From positions 13,011,469-13,075,468 of the forward strand of contig OZ024786.1 in assembly GCA_964017065.1 (NCBI GenBank): a stretch of DNA of 64,000 nt, given 5' to 3'. This DNA comes from Haliclona indistincta. Taxonomy: Eukaryota > Porifera > Demospongiae > Haplosclerida > Chalinidae. This document shows, piece after piece, positions 19,500-31,229 of this stretch. The position numbers were made by a program, and so were the translations under genes. Within the stretch, counting starts at the first letter, position 1; each line of letters starts with the position of its first letter. Under the pieces are notes generated by a model, which saw only the letters and a program-made list of their open reading frames with translations, did no database searches and was not told where the DNA came from.

Positions 19500-22362
19500 A
19501 GAGAGTGAAAGATCTCCTTCAGGAGTATATAAGTTTGTCTTCACTGAAGGAATTGGAACCATGACGCAATATCAAGCTAAACTAACTCTCAAGTCCGACA
19601 CCACTCCTGTGTTCAAGAAGCCACGGCCGGTACCATTTACCCTGAGAGATACTTTGAGCTAAGAACTGGATTGTCTGGAGAGTGATGGCATTGTTGAAAA
19701 AGTTGACCACAGTGACTGGGCTTCACTTATCGTTCCAGTACCGAAAGGAGATGGCAAGATCCGGATCTGTGGTGATTATTTAGTCACTGCAAACTCTCAT
19801 CTTCAATTAGACCAATACTCTCATCCAAAGCCTGATGAATTATTCACAGCTTTAGTCGGTGGTCACTAAACTCGATCTGAAACATGCAGTATCAACAGAT
19901 GCTGCTTGATGAAGAGAGTCAGAAACTGGTCGCAATTAACACTCATAAGGTACTTTACCGCTACACAAGATTGCCGTTAGGTATCGCCCCTGCTTCCGCC
20001 ATTTTTCAGAAGACTATTCTTCAAGGTTTACCTCGCGCCATCTGTTATATTGACGACATCCTGTTGACAGGATCTATACTGATGAAGAACACTACAGCAA
20101 TCTTGAAGAAGTACTAAAGCGATTGCAACACCATGGTATCAAGCTGAAGGCAGAGAAATGCACCTGAGTCTGTCGAATTCCTTGGACATCGAATTGACCG
20201 AGAGGGCCTTCACACTACTCCTCAGAAGATCGACACCATCAAGAAAGCGCCAAAACCTCGCAATGTCCAGGAAGTTTGTTCATTTCTTGGCATGGTGCAT
20301 TACTACGGCAAGATCATCTCGAACCTATCTACTCTCTTACGTCCACTAAATCAGTTACTGCAGAAAGAAAAACCCTGGATATGGACTGCTGAGTGTGACA
20401 CTGCTTTCTATCTCGCTAAGGAAAAATTGTCTACTGCTCCAGTATTGACACATTATGACTCATCACTCCCTCCTACCCTTGCAGGTGATGCCTCAGCCTA
20501 TGGTCTAGAAGCAGTCATCTCTCATCTCTACCCTGATGGAACTGAGAGACCAGTGGCATATGCCTCACAAACACTGACGTCACACACGTCAGCAGAACAG
20601 AACTATATGCGCAGTTGGAGAAGGAAGCGTTGTCTCTGATATTTGGAATCAAGAAATTCCTCCTTCCAGCTGATCACGGATCATAAGCCTCTGACAACAA
20701 TACTGATGGGTCCTATAAGCATGGTATGCATGACACCACTAGCCGCAGCAAGACTGCAGAGATGAGCACTGATTCTGGCATCTTATCAGTACGAGATCAA
20801 GTTCAGACCAACCACATCTCACATGAATGCAGATTGTCTCTCCAGATTGCCAGTATCTGTCTGACTCTCCCTCTATTTCTGCAGTCTTTAACATTCATCA
20901 GATTGCTGCTCTACCTGTAATGGCTAAGCAGATTGCTCTTGCTACACTACACGATCCAGTGCCCATGCAGTAGAGTCCTGCATTTCACTCGTGTTGGCTG
21001 GCCCCATGCAGCATCACTTGCAGGATGAGCTTCAGCCCTACTGGACTAAACGTCTTGAACTCACTGTAGAAGAAGGATGTCTGCTGTGAGGAATTCGAGT
21101 GATCGTATACCACCTACCCTTTAAGACAAGGTGCTTGAAGAACTACATGCTTCACATCCTGGAATCTTCAGAATGAAAGCTATCGCAAGAAGCTACACCT
21201 GGTGGCCTGGGTTTGACAAAGGGATTGAAGATCTAGTTAAATTGTGTCCTGCCTGCAGAAAAGCTCCCTCTGTATACTATAGCTCCTCTACACCCATGGT
21301 TATGGCCATCACAGCCCTGGCAGCATATCCATAACGATTTCGCTGATCCTATCTTTGGAAAGATGATGCTTGTAGTGGTTGATGCACACTCTAAGTGGCA
21401 AAAGGTTGTTACTATGGCATCAACAACAGCACCTGCTACCATTCGTGTTCTGATAGAGATGTTCGCCCCTTATGGATTACCCCAACAACTAGTTTTGGAT
21501 AATGGACCACAGTTTACTTCCACGGAGTTTGCTGAATTTCTCAAGCAGAACGGAATCAAGCATATCAAGAGTGCTCTTTATCACCCATCCACCAATGGTG
21601 CAGCCGAGAGATTCGTACGCACTCTGAAACATGCTTTCAAGTGTGCTAGGACAGATCAAGATCAACACCAGCAACTGATGTCATTCCTACTCAGTTACAG
21701 GATCACATCTCGTGCTACAACAAACACAGCTCCTAGTGAACTGTTCATGGGACGAAGCCTACACACACGACTCGATCTACTAAGACCAAATCTGGAGGAA
21801 TCTATGGTACGCAAGCAAGCACAGCAGAAGATGAAGCATGACCAACATTCCAAGTTCTGAGGATTTCAAATAGGTCAATCAGTGCTTGCTCGAAACTATC
21901 GCCCGGGACCATTTTGGCTCCCTGGAATCATAGAAGAAAGGACAGGACCTTTATCTTACTTGGTTAAATTGGGATCTGGTTTGCGCTGGAAGAGACATGT
22001 TGATCAATTGCTGTAATCCAATAGCACAACAACATCTGATACTATCGGGTATCCTCCTGTTCCAGCTAGTTCCACACCGTTATCAGATCAAATTCCCGAG
22101 GAAGAAACAAAGAACGGAGAAACCACTGTAGATAATTGAGAACACAGCAGTGAGAGTCCAGCAGACACTAGAACGACATTACCATGCAGAAATACCTACT
22201 CCACCACCCACTCCATCACCATCTCAGCCAAGTGTCGAGCAATCTGATGCTGGACCCAAACCATCAGAACCACGTCCAGTACCTCCCCCTCAACGTTCCA
22301 ATCGAGTCCATCGTCCTCCCTCCCGACTTACCTATCCACCAAACTTATGCATTGACAGCTAA
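19500..22362 (+). mobile_element. Ty3/Gypsy retrotransposon 1, broken
   Basis: The order of remains is protease/RT linker, reverse transcriptase, RNase H, integrase zinc finger, integrase core and C-terminal tail, the order of Ty3/Gypsy pol. No gag and no LTRs were identified. Many stops and frameshifts divide it, and 22373 begins another element just after the end of the polyprotein. Confidence 0.85.
19557..22362 (+). pseudogene. pol: Gypsy pol remains (RT, RNase H, integrase)
   Basis: RT remains start near 19557, including WASLIVPVPKGDGKIRICGDY, and continue at 19884-20117 with LPLGIAPASAIFQ and the catalytic YIDD. RNase H is in 20292-20639 (LAGDASAYGLEAVI, RPVAYASQTLT). The integrase HHCC finger lies at 21131-21280 (HASHPGIF with CPACRKAP). 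The best preserved block is the integrase core at 21363-21860, with catalytic Asp in VVVDAHSKW, Asp in VLDNGPQFTS and Glu in NGAAERFVRTLK. A Pro-rich tail ending RPPSRLTYPP closes it at 22362. At least six breaks separate these pieces, so no functional polyprotein exists. Confidence 0.85.
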
Positions 22363-22423
22363 TAACGACATGCTGTTTCAATTTTCGTATACTACAGGGT
22401 ATCACAGCTTAGGTCCGTATTAC

Positions 22424-22977
22424 CGTATAACCGGTATTGTTCGTACGGTTCTAATTTTCGTAAGAGCTCCCGATGACAAAAATTAAAATTTCGAAAAATT
22501 TCTTTGTAACAAAAATGTGTGTTGCCATGCCGCCTAGAACACGTGTACGACGCCCTGCTTGTCAATGGTACCGCCACAACGAAGAAAGAGAACATAGGCA
22601 AGAGAATTATTTTCCGTGGCAGATGCTCTGCAGTCTAGTCGTGGCAGAACTACGACCAGTATATATCAGAGTCTGTCCCCGTGTGTGATCGCTTCTAACC
22701 ACAGCCACCGCGTAACGGTCTTGAACGTTCTAGACTTCTGACGGCAGGCAAGTGTTTCTCCAACTATAGACATGATAGCCTCTTACGCAACTAGAAATAG
22801 TCACTGTCTCTCTGTCCTCCTCCGTGTGTCGAGCGCATCAGAATTATATTTTATGGCAAATTTAAATTTTGGTGTGATTTATTTTCGAAAGGCGCAAACG
22901 TTACGAAAATTAAATCCTATCTAAAATTTTACGTACGAAATATTTCGGTGCCGAAAATTACCGGTTATACGGTATTC
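22424..22977. mobile_element. MITE with TACCGTATAACCGGTA ends
   Basis: TACCGTATAACCGGTATTGT at the left and the inverse of ATACCGTATAACCGGTAATT at the right, with AATTTTCG-rich subterminal sequence on both sides. About 550 bp, no protein signal. It lies inside the left arm of the 22373-25369 element. Confidence 0.7.
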
Positions 22978-23189
22978 ACTTTAGTTAATGTATTGTTTTC
23001 ATTGGAAGATGAACTTCTACTCGGCGTCCTGGCTGCCATGCACGGCTAGATTTTTATTTGGTTAACCCAGGGAAGCAAACTTCAGCCAATTAGCTATCAT
23101 TTTAGTTAAAAAAGTTGATGTAGAGTTGAAAAACGTCCGTTCCAGAACGCACGTCAAAGTCGCGACTATCACCCAATTGCTAATGTAAA

Positions 23190-25210
23190 GAAAATTAAAA
23201 AGATTTCTATCGAAATCAAAAGGATGTAGGGTTGTGAAATCTACCACTGGTCCACAATGTAAACTAAAAAGGAACAAGCATGGAATGGTAACACGATTGA
23301 CTTGCTAACCGACCATAGATCCCTACATCAGTGGCTACTGCATGTGGTTGATTATACATGTAGCTAGTTCAGCTAGTTGCTAGTTGCTGTTAACTGACAC
23401 CAGATGTGCATTCAGCTTGTGACAAATATTGATCTTATGTTCAGCCACTGATGTAGGGATCTATGGTATGTTAGTAAGTCAATCGTTTTACCATTCCATG
23501 CTTGTTCCTTGTTAGTTTACATGGTGGATCATGCAGTGGTAGATTTCACAACCTTACATTCCTTTGATTTCGATAGAAATCTTTTTAATTTTCTTGTTTG
23601 TGTCCTTTTTTCTTTTTCAGTGAAGTGCAGTTCAATTGCAATATCATGCACGTACTGAGCTGTCTTCGTTTCCACCATTGGTTTAGTTTTCCTGTTGTTG
23701 ATGGCTTTTCCTTATTATTAACAATTTTAAACTTGTAGCTAAAAATAAATGTTATGCTGTACATATCAGCTCACCTACGCATGCATGCCAGAGGAGGTTG
23801 GAAGCATTAATATTCAGTCATGTGACTTGCGGTTTGTCAATGGCGCTCCAATACAAAGTGTATGGGAAATCCTAGTACCTACGTTTTGCCCTCTTCTCTG
23901 GACTAAATTTAATGAATTTAGTATTAATCAATAGCTCTTGCAAAGAAGATTACGAATATGCGATCTACCTGATCCAACCCATGGGTCCCTGAGCCGCTAT
24001 GGGCGAGAAAGTAGTGAAGATTATCAACAGTGGAAAACACTACAGTTATTGTTCGTGCAAGCAATCAGCTTATTGACAAGTCTGTTACAGACGTCCTGAA
24101 GCAAATTCTTAGCGTTCAAAACGACGAGTGAAGAGACAGCTCCATTGTTACCTGCAAAACACAATATACAGCTGACGAGACCTGGTCAGAGCTAGAACTA
24201 AGAAAGTTGCTAAAATGTAAGCCTGTTCACACCAGATAGATTCCTGAATCCAGCACAAGTGTGCTGTCTACTGGAGCTGTGCTACTTCTTCCTATGTTTC
24301 ACGACATACAGACTGGTGCAGTGCACTATAAAAATAGCTAAACCAGTATTCTAAGATCATATCTTTTAGTAAGACCAGTAATCAAGCTCTACGCAATACA
24401 ATTTTAGAAAGAATCCACGTGTGAGTTCGAGTGCTGTATGCTAGCACCATTGAGCCACGCCTCACGATGGAACGTTAGCTATGCATTCGAAAATCACGTG
24501 TGCATAATAACAGCCTAACAATCACGTGCGCATACTAATGCTTCCAACCTCCTCTGCATGCATGCAGTGCATACGAGCCCCGCCCACACTTGTCTTTAGC
24601 CCTGTACGGCAGTTACAATTATCTGGTAAGCGCAGAATGGTGATCCTTTACGAGCTTACCGTTCTTCGAAGACTCCTGACAAATATGTGTTCTCCGTGAT
24701 CCATACGGCACGGCGATACTCAAGCTAGTGCTTGGTCACGTGCGCTAACAACTGCTTGGTCACGTGCGTATTGTGCAATCAAAATAATGGCGTCTAACAC
24801 TTAGATGACAATGGATCACGATCGAGAATTCACGGAATTTATATCGCCGTTTCGCTAAAACAAAGTTCAAAAGGCACCAGCAAGGAGAATTTCACGTCTG
24901 TTCGTGGGTGTTTTGGACTCGGCATGCACTGCTCGCGTAAAGGCGCTAGGCGCGCTGAAGAAAGAAGCTAGAAGAAGAAAACGAAGATGACTAAACTCAA
25001 TTTTCACCGATTCCAGGTTCTAAAAATTTCAAGCAATCTTCTTGCTACTGTAAGATGGGGCAACGCCGGATAGCAGATCTAAGTGTCTTTGGACGTATAA
25101 AATTCATCACCAGGCGAAATATCAGCGTTTGAACGCTAATAGTAATACACTTTATGTAGCCGCCATCTTGTTTATCCGTTCAACCCTATATAGGGAGGCA
25201 CTATCGTAAC
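23190..25210. mobile_element. family-A foldback (A6), left outer arm missing
   Basis: Core AAAATTAAAAAGATTTCTAT starts at about 23190 and the palindrome centre is near 23330-23445. The right arm then runs out through GCCGCCATCTTG (about 25158) to a degraded hairpin (GGGAGGCACTATCG) near 25193. The right arm contains an inserted element at 23789-24556. Confidence 0.75.
23789..24556. mobile_element. TIR element inside A6, ~9-bp target duplication
   Basis: CAGAGGAGGTTGGAAGCATT at the left is exactly inverted at 24537-24556. CATGCATGC flanks both sides and occurs once in uninterrupted family-A copies (near 12725), so a target duplication of up to 9 bp is supported. The 768-bp interior has no recognised gene. 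Confidence 0.75.
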
Positions 25211-25481
25211 CCCCTAATAGGCTGAAGTTTGCTTCCCTGGGTCGACAAATTGAAAATCTAGTTTGTGGAAGTCAGGACGCCGAGTAGAAGTTCATCTTCC
25301 AATGACATTAACTAAAGTGAAAAATTTATACGGACCTAAATTTTGATAGTATACTGAAATTGTAACAGGATGACAATGTTAGATGGCAATGTGTGATTTT
25401 TATCGATTTTTGAGCAACTGCAGGGGCGTAACTAGGGTTTACAGATGTAGGAGGCGCTCGCACGATTTTTGAAATAGGTCA

Positions 25482-26041
25482 TTAACCCTTTAAGGCCTAT
25501 AGCGCCTTTAGGCGCCATAATTGACTCCACCTACTCTAGACATCATAAAAAGTGCAAAAAGTGCTCTAGAAAGGTCAAATCAAGTTTAATTGCAAAAGAT
25601 GACTTTGCCTAAAAACCCACTGTTTTTTTGGCGCGTCCTCCCCACTAAACCGTACAGCATGGGGGGAATTTTAAAGGGGGTGTCCCTCCAGGCTTCAGGA
25701 TGCCCGCAAATGCATACTTGGGCATAGAATATGGTCTAAACTATGCTGTTTGCTCACCTGGACACCACCAGGTTTTTATATCAGTCACCAGGGCCAAACG
25801 AAGACCAAAATTGGCTGAAAAATGACGACGTCGCAGCACTTAAGTGGCTTCAGTTCCGAAGTGGGAGTGGTCAACTCAGAGTTTAGTACATGGTCGTAAA
25901 CTTTGACATGCCAGGAAAAAACAGCGCTAGTTTGGAACAGTTTGGAACATACTGCATGTTGTTGTAAAAAATCGCGAGACAAACAGTCAGTTTAGAGCAA
26001 GTCGAATTTTCATCAAATTAATTCAGGCACTAAAGAGTTAA
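25482..26041. mobile_element. piggyBac-type MITE, TTAA target
   Basis: TTAA then CCCTTTAAGGCC at the left, and GGCACTAAAGAG then TTAA at the right. TTAA plus CCC(T)TT ends are characteristic of piggyBac. The interior (GGGGGAATTTTAAAGGGGGT, CTCACCTGGACACCACCAGG) is shared, inverted, with 30189-30793. Confidence 0.75.
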
Positions 26042-26106
26042 TATTCATTGCAATGACGTCATTTTAGCTCATTAATCACACTCAATGTAGGCGTGTTATG
26101 TATATA

Positions 26107-26250
26107 GGTTAGACGACGGATCGAGGCAACTACGGGATTTAGAGTGCTGCGGGAACCGATGTATAGACGTTCCGAGCGCATAGCGCGAGCGCGTCTATTT
26201 CGGTTGCCAAGGCGCTCTAGTTCCCGTAGTTGCCTCGATCCGTCGTCTAA
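26107..26250. mobile_element. snapback MITE, family D copy
   Basis: GGTTAGACGACGGATCGAGG with CAACTACGGG at the left is inverted at 26224-26250. The centre holds the hallmark CCGAGCGCATAGCGCGAGCG. Confidence 0.7.
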
Positions 26251-26532
26251 GGTATTTGTACTACAGCTACATGGCAACAATAAACCGACGCAGATATTTT
26301 TTGAAAAACAATGGTTGATGACCGTCCCAAAGCTTCTGAGTTCCTGCAGCATAAGCGTTTCTTCTTGCTCGAAACACGTGCTGTGACCCGGCTGCCACAC
26401 CCACAAACGCCGCTTTGCGTTACACCTGGCAATGGCTGAACTTGGACTCCAACGAACGGTTAGAATGATAGTTACTAGAGCCCAGCAGTCTTTTGTACGT
26501 GCTGTGTGCGTTTATTGGGCAATCTTTAAGCT
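26251..26532. other. no gene seen
   Basis: Short overlapping frames on both strands exist but none has a recognisable domain. Composition is mixed and no repeat structure was noticed. Confidence 0.3.
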
Positions 26533-26540
26533 GTCAACAT

Positions 26541-26926
26541 TAGGGATGCGGCTAATATGCGGGCACTGCTTCCGGCATAATAGGTAATTTTTTTCCGAGC
26601 ATTATTCGAAGCATAATCGGTAAAAAATGTAATATAATTGGTAGGTGTGGTCGTTACACCCACCATATTTGAATGCGCGTTCGAGTTCAACAGCAACACA
26701 AGAACAAGCAAGCACATATTGCATTCGAAAATGCGTTGTCATCTTGTCGACAGTAAGCTAGCAGCTGTGAGCTGCCTTAGACTGCCTATCAATCGTTCAA
26801 TCGTTTGTTTCAATGATCACGTGAGGCTTAAATAAGTAGCATAATTGTGAGCATAATCGGTGAAAATTTTGAGCAGTGCGGCATAGAATAATGGGTAAAT
26901 TTTTGAGCATAATAGCCTCATCCCTA
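26541..26926. mobile_element. hAT-type MITE, 8-bp target duplication
   Basis: Ends TAGGGATGCGGCTAATATGC and the inverse of TAGGGATGAGGCTATTATGC. The 8-bp sequence GTCAACAT stands at 26533-26540 and again at 26927-26934. An 8-bp duplication and TAGGGATG-type ends fit the hAT superfamily. The interior repeats GCATAATCGGTAAAA-like words. Confidence 0.85.
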
Positions 26927-26935
26927 GTCAACATA

Positions 26936-29480
26936 CACTACTGGACAATTTCATATAAAATAGATATAAAAGTTATATGAAAGTTGTTTAATTTATTGCA
27001 CGTCTATGAAAACCATATGAAAACTATGCGGTGATTTATTATAGGAAGACCAACATATTATAAAAACCATATGAAATAGTATGAAATTATTGACAACCAT
27101 CTGAATAATGATTCAGATTGTTTTCAGATATATGAAAATCATCTACTTATTGTCTGATAAAAGAATTGTTTTGCTGGTAGTACAGTAAAACCACGCCTTC
27201 TTGGAAGCACATGTTTTACTAGCTTGTTAGAAAAATGGCTGTCAGTGATGAGGTAAGCTATGTATCATTATACCTGTGGATGCGGGTCCTAGCAGCAACA
27301 GCAGCTCAGAGCCACCGGCGAGCCTATACCCGCCGCTCCACTCCGACCAGATCATGACTCTGGATCACCGATAGCGACAGCCAGTGCCGTTACTTCATAC
27401 ACATCAGATCAGCCGAGTATCTGAGCACAGAGAGAAAGTTTTCGTATCCCCAAAAGATCTTTCGGGCGAGCGCATGATTGAACATCATTGACGCAGCATC
27501 ATGGATGGCAGTATATTAGCCGGGATCCGCTCGAGATCTTACATGTATGTCTGCCCATACAGAGTACATTGAAGAGAGCTGCAAAAGAATGCAGGGTGTG
27601 GGGCATGAAATCCTTTAAAGATCTGACGCAGGGTGAGCTCAGGCGGTTAGTGTTGGTTAGTGTTGAGGTTAGTGTTGTGAACTTGAGCACTCGGTTCGGT
27701 GAATGTGTATTACCATGAAAATCTGCAGGTAGTTGCACAGTGCCCACCACTCGTAGACAAAAGATGGAGATTGAGAAGCTGTTGAGCTCACGACTAGCTC
27801 AGGCCAAGTCCTTCAAGAAAAAGAAGGTGATCTGCTCGGTATTGTAACTGCTGAGTCAAACTGTTAAACTGCCTAATGCATTGTGTAGGATTAATTAATA
27901 GCTACCACAACAATGCAGGTCTAACTATTATACTAAAAAAGTGTTTTTATCTTACAGAAATCACCATATCAGGTGTTAGCAAGAATGCTTCTCCTGCCGT
28001 TTTAGCTAGTGATAGACCAGTAAGTTATTGCATTGACACAATTATTATACAATAGCTATTCAATCATTTTATAGTCACAGGAAACTACAAAATGTAGCCG
28101 CAAGAAGAAAAAACAAGATAAGCACTCCATTGCAGTTGAGTCTCAGGCATAAAGATGACCTGTCATAAATTATTATTATGATGCATTTCTTATTTGTATA
28201 GGAAAAACCCTGCAAGGGAAAAAAGTAGGTTGTAATTGTGTTCATGAATAATTTTTTTATTATCCGGCGTATAATGTGTAGAAACCTAAGAAAGGGAAGT
28301 CTAGTAAGGTTAGGTTGTAATGATTATCGTATTTTAAATTATTAATGTGATGTAGAAATCCAAGAAAACTAAAAAAACAGAAGCTGCTGTTTCGAGTTCG
28401 TCATCAAGTGATAATGTAAGTTCATACATTGCTTCGAACTTTAAATAATTATTATAGTTTTTAATGTTTCATAATAGGATTCATTTAGTTCCTCTGATGA
28501 AGAGCCACTAGAAGAGTATGCTGTGAAGCAGCTTAAGCACACCAAGGGCCAGAAGATGACATCAGCTGTTAAAAATGCAGAAGTGAGTTCTTTACAAGAT
28601 GGAGATCATAACATTATTAATGCATTATGTATTATAACTATGCAGCAAACTGGCTTAGGACAAATCCGACCAGGGTATGCACATGGTTTTACTTTGATGT
28701 ATATAATATGCATTATTATTTTGCATGCATGCTCGTAGCACACAAGTGGCAGTTTTAGACCATGGTAGTAAGATTGCAACAGCCACATTTCTCTTGAAAG
28801 AGAATGGTGAGTCGGATCTAATAATTAATGAACTTGATGTTATTCTTAAATAATATATTTAGATCTTTATTCACAACTGGCATTTGTTGCCAACTGTTCA
28901 GAGGGGAGCGATCTTCATGAGCTTCCACATCCAGTGCAAAATAAAATGCACATTGAGGATTTGCAGGTAATAATTGTGACGTCTATATACTTGATGCTGT
29001 TAGCTATCATTGTCCACAACAAGGTTGATGACATTTTCCTGTGGAAGCACAGCAAGATTTGCAGTATTAATGCTAGTGCTCTTGAGGCTCCACATGTTAC
29101 ATCCTACGAAGAGCGAAGCACTAGGAGCAGCCGCGGGAGTAAGCCCAAGCGCTTCCAAGATATAAAGTGACTTCCTTGCAGTTATCATTGCTATGTACTA
29201 GACAACTTTTGATGCCAATATGCTATGATGCTTTACCTGACAATGTATAAATTTATTGATTAAAAATCATTGCAAAATCAAGTTATTGTTATATGTTAGT
29301 CAGAATGATATAAAAGTGTTTTCATAAAACCAATCATTCACTTTTCATACAAATTTCACATGAATTTTATACATAAATAATGCTGAAATCATATTTCTTA
29401 ACTTGCATGGTTTTCACATGTTTTTCAAATATCATATTATATCATAATCAGTTGCTTTTCATTCAAATCTTCCAGTAGTG
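26936..29480. mobile_element. CACTA (EnSpm)-type element carrying a spliced gene
   Basis: Ends CACTACTGGA and its exact inverse TCCAGTAGTG are flanked by ATA at 26933-26935 and 29481-29483. CACTA ends with a 3-bp duplication are typical of EnSpm/CACTA. Subterminal zones on both sides are filled with short ATATGAAA / TTTCATA words, as in this superfamily. The left end touches the target duplication of the hAT MITE. Inside, on the plus strand, is a multi-exon gene and no recognised DDE transposase. Confidence 0.75.
27235..29170 (+). CDS. multi-exon gene inside the CACTA-type element, unknown function
   Basis: The 3' part joins in phase with GT-AG borders: AAATCCAAG to AGTGATAAT (near 28357-28415), GATTCATTT to AATGCAGAA (28478-28581), CAAACTGGC to CGACCAGG (near 28644-28671), CACACAAGT to GAGAATG (28739-28806), ATCTTTATT to TTGCAG (28862-28966) and GTTGATGAC to the stop at 29170. 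The product has a Lys-rich and then Ser/Asp/Glu-rich segment (SSSSSDN, SFSSSDEEPLEE), a compact segment with TQVAVLDHGSKIATATFLLK and an Arg/Ser-rich tail. Upstream, small Lys-rich exons near 28085, 28202 and 28282, and an exon ending KSFKDLTQ near 27628, are plausible, but their phases do not all agree. A first exon MAVSDE at 27235-27252 has a good donor. It could be a transposon accessory protein or a captured host gene; I do not recognise the family. Confidence 0.55.
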
Positions 29481-29483
29481 ATA

Positions 29484-30188
29484 GCAAAACGTGGTAAGTT
29501 ACTTGCTTTTTTACGTTTTTCATGCACAACAAGTCAACTTATCGTTGCATCGATCGTAGCCAAGTACCCGGGTCTATAGATGCTGTGCTGCCCATGCCAG
29601 AAGCCAGAACACAACACGCACTGGCCCAGTAACTACCAAAGCTATAGTACCTGTACAAAATTAAAGAAACTCATGACAGAGGAAAACATGATCATGAGTT
29701 TCAGCGGAAAAATATGAGTTCCAGCGGAAGAATACGTGATTTATTATCCTCCAACTGACGAATCAGATTCTAGAATTACATTGAACTGTAGTATAAATAC
29801 AGCTAGACTGCATTAAATAGAACTCAGAACGTGTACGCACGTTAGAGCGAGCTTTTCTGTTTCTGCTGGGACTCTATTGATACCCATGCGCCTGTTTTGA
29901 AAGGTTTGTTTACTTTGCACCTGTCTAAAATCGAGGAGGCAAGTGCCTCCCCTGCCTCTATGGTAGTTACGCCCCTGGACTGTAACTAAAAAAGTAAACT
30001 CAATTTTGAGTTAATCGACCCCAGGTCTAATATAATAGAACAGGGTCTCACGATTTGAATGGTGTGTTAAAAATTGAAAAAAGTCGGTTCTACTTTTGAG
30101 GTGAAGTTGGTTAAGAATCAAGTTTTTCCCGTGAAGAAATGAAGTACAGCAGTTGCGTTTAGGACAGTTTGAGCCAGGTATATTCTGT
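29484..30188. other. no gene; repeat remnants
   Basis: Contains the inverted TAGTTACGCCCCTG end near 29965 and a purine-rich ATGAGTTTCAGCGGAA direct repeat at 29690-29730. No protein signal. Confidence 0.4.
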
Positions 30189-30793
30189 TTAACCCTTTAG
30201 TTCCTGACTTATTTTGACGAAAACTTGACTTGCTCTAAACTGACAGTTTGACTTGCGATTTTCAACAACATGCAGCATGCTAGCTGTTCCAAACTAGCAC
30301 TAATTTTTCCTGCCATGTCAAAGTTTAGGATCATGTACTAAACTCTGAGTTGGCCACTCCTACTTTGAAACTGAAGCCGCTTAGGTGCTGCGACCTCGTC
30401 ATTTTTCAGCCAATTTTGGTCTTCGTTTAACCCTGGTGACTGATACAAAAACCTGGTGGTGTCCAGGTGAGCAAACAGCATAGTTTAGACCATATTCTAT
30501 ACCCAAGTATGCATTTCCGGGCATCCTGTAGCCTTAAAAATGGTGAAAGTGGTGAGGGGCTCCACCCCTTCAAACCCCAGGTTAACGGGGGGACACCCCC
30601 TTTAAAATTTCCCCATGCTGTACGTTTTAGTGGGGAGGGCGCGCCGAAAAACAGTGTTTTTTTCAGGTAAAGTCATCTTTTGCAATTAAACTTGATTTGA
30701 CCTTTTTAGAGCACTTTTCACACTATTTATGACGTCTAGAGTAGGTGGAGTCAATTATGACGGCTAAAGCCGCAATAGGCCCTAATGGGTTAA
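30189..30793. mobile_element. piggyBac-type MITE, inverted relative to 25482
   Basis: TTAA then CCCTTTAGTTCCTG at the left and GGGCCTAATGGG then TTAA at the right. The interior matches 25482-26041 in reverse order along most of its length (CTCCACCTACTCTAGA, GGTGTCCAGGTGAGCAAACA). Confidence 0.75.
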
Positions 30794-30879
30794 ATTGCAT
30801 TGCTAGTAAGGGAGGGCAGGGTAATTTCGCCTACGGGGTAGTTCCGGTCATTACACTGAAATGCCCACGCAGCGTTAGG

Positions 30880-31140
30880 AACACATAACGAGATCGCAAC
30901 GTAATAGAGTAGGAGCGGGAAACGCCCACACAATTTGATTAAAATCTACACATCATGGACGTGTTACTAAAGATAGACTGGGAGATGTTGGCGCTTGACG
31001 TTACGACGTCATACGGCAGCCATCATCCACTCTATCTTTAGTAACATGCATGTGTAAATCTTCAATGTTTAATCAAATGCGTGGGCACTTCCGCTCCTAC
31101 TTTATTACGTCGCAATCTATTATGCGCTCCTGCCAGCTAG
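30880..31140. repeat. foldback repeat, ~110-bp arms
   Basis: GTAATAGAGTAGGAGCGG, GCCCAC, TTTGATTAAA and GTTACTAAAGATAGA on the left appear inverted on the right (TCTATCTTTAGTAAC at about 31031). The loop is near 30985-31020. No gene. Confidence 0.7.
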
Positions 31141-31229
31141 TGTTTAATCTCAGTCCGTATATAGGCAATATAAAATCTGCTGGTAGTAAGGAAACGATCC
31201 ACAAGGAAGGAGGCGATCCACAGGACAAT

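Larger units (their letters stand above)
22373..25369. mobile_element. 3.0-kb palindromic element at Gypsy 1 end, with nested units
   Basis: CTGTTTCAATTTTCGTATAC with TAGGTCCGTAT at the left end is inverted at about 25325-25369. GGAAGATGAACTTCTACTCG with GCGTCCTGGCTG at 23006-23035 is inverted at 25265-25300, and AGGGAAGCAAACTTCAGCC at 23068 is inverted at 25220. These define an outer foldback that surrounds a family-A element (23190-25210) and an ACCGTATAACCGGTA MITE (22424-22977). A related piece occurs at 52270-52440. Confidence 0.7.
25424..29978. mobile_element. possible element ends CAGGGGCGTAACTA
   Basis: CAGGGGCGTAACTA near 25424 is inverted near 29965-29978. Such ends recall hAT-type elements, but the flanks show no convincing 8-bp duplication. 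If real, it is a 4.5-kb unit that contains the piggyBac-, hAT- and CACTA-type elements listed next. Confidence 0.35.

Noticed and set aside
25424..29978. hAT element with CAGGGGCGTAACTA ends as a secure call
   Set aside because: Terminal 14 bp match, but no 8-bp target duplication could be aligned; kept only as a low-confidence feature.
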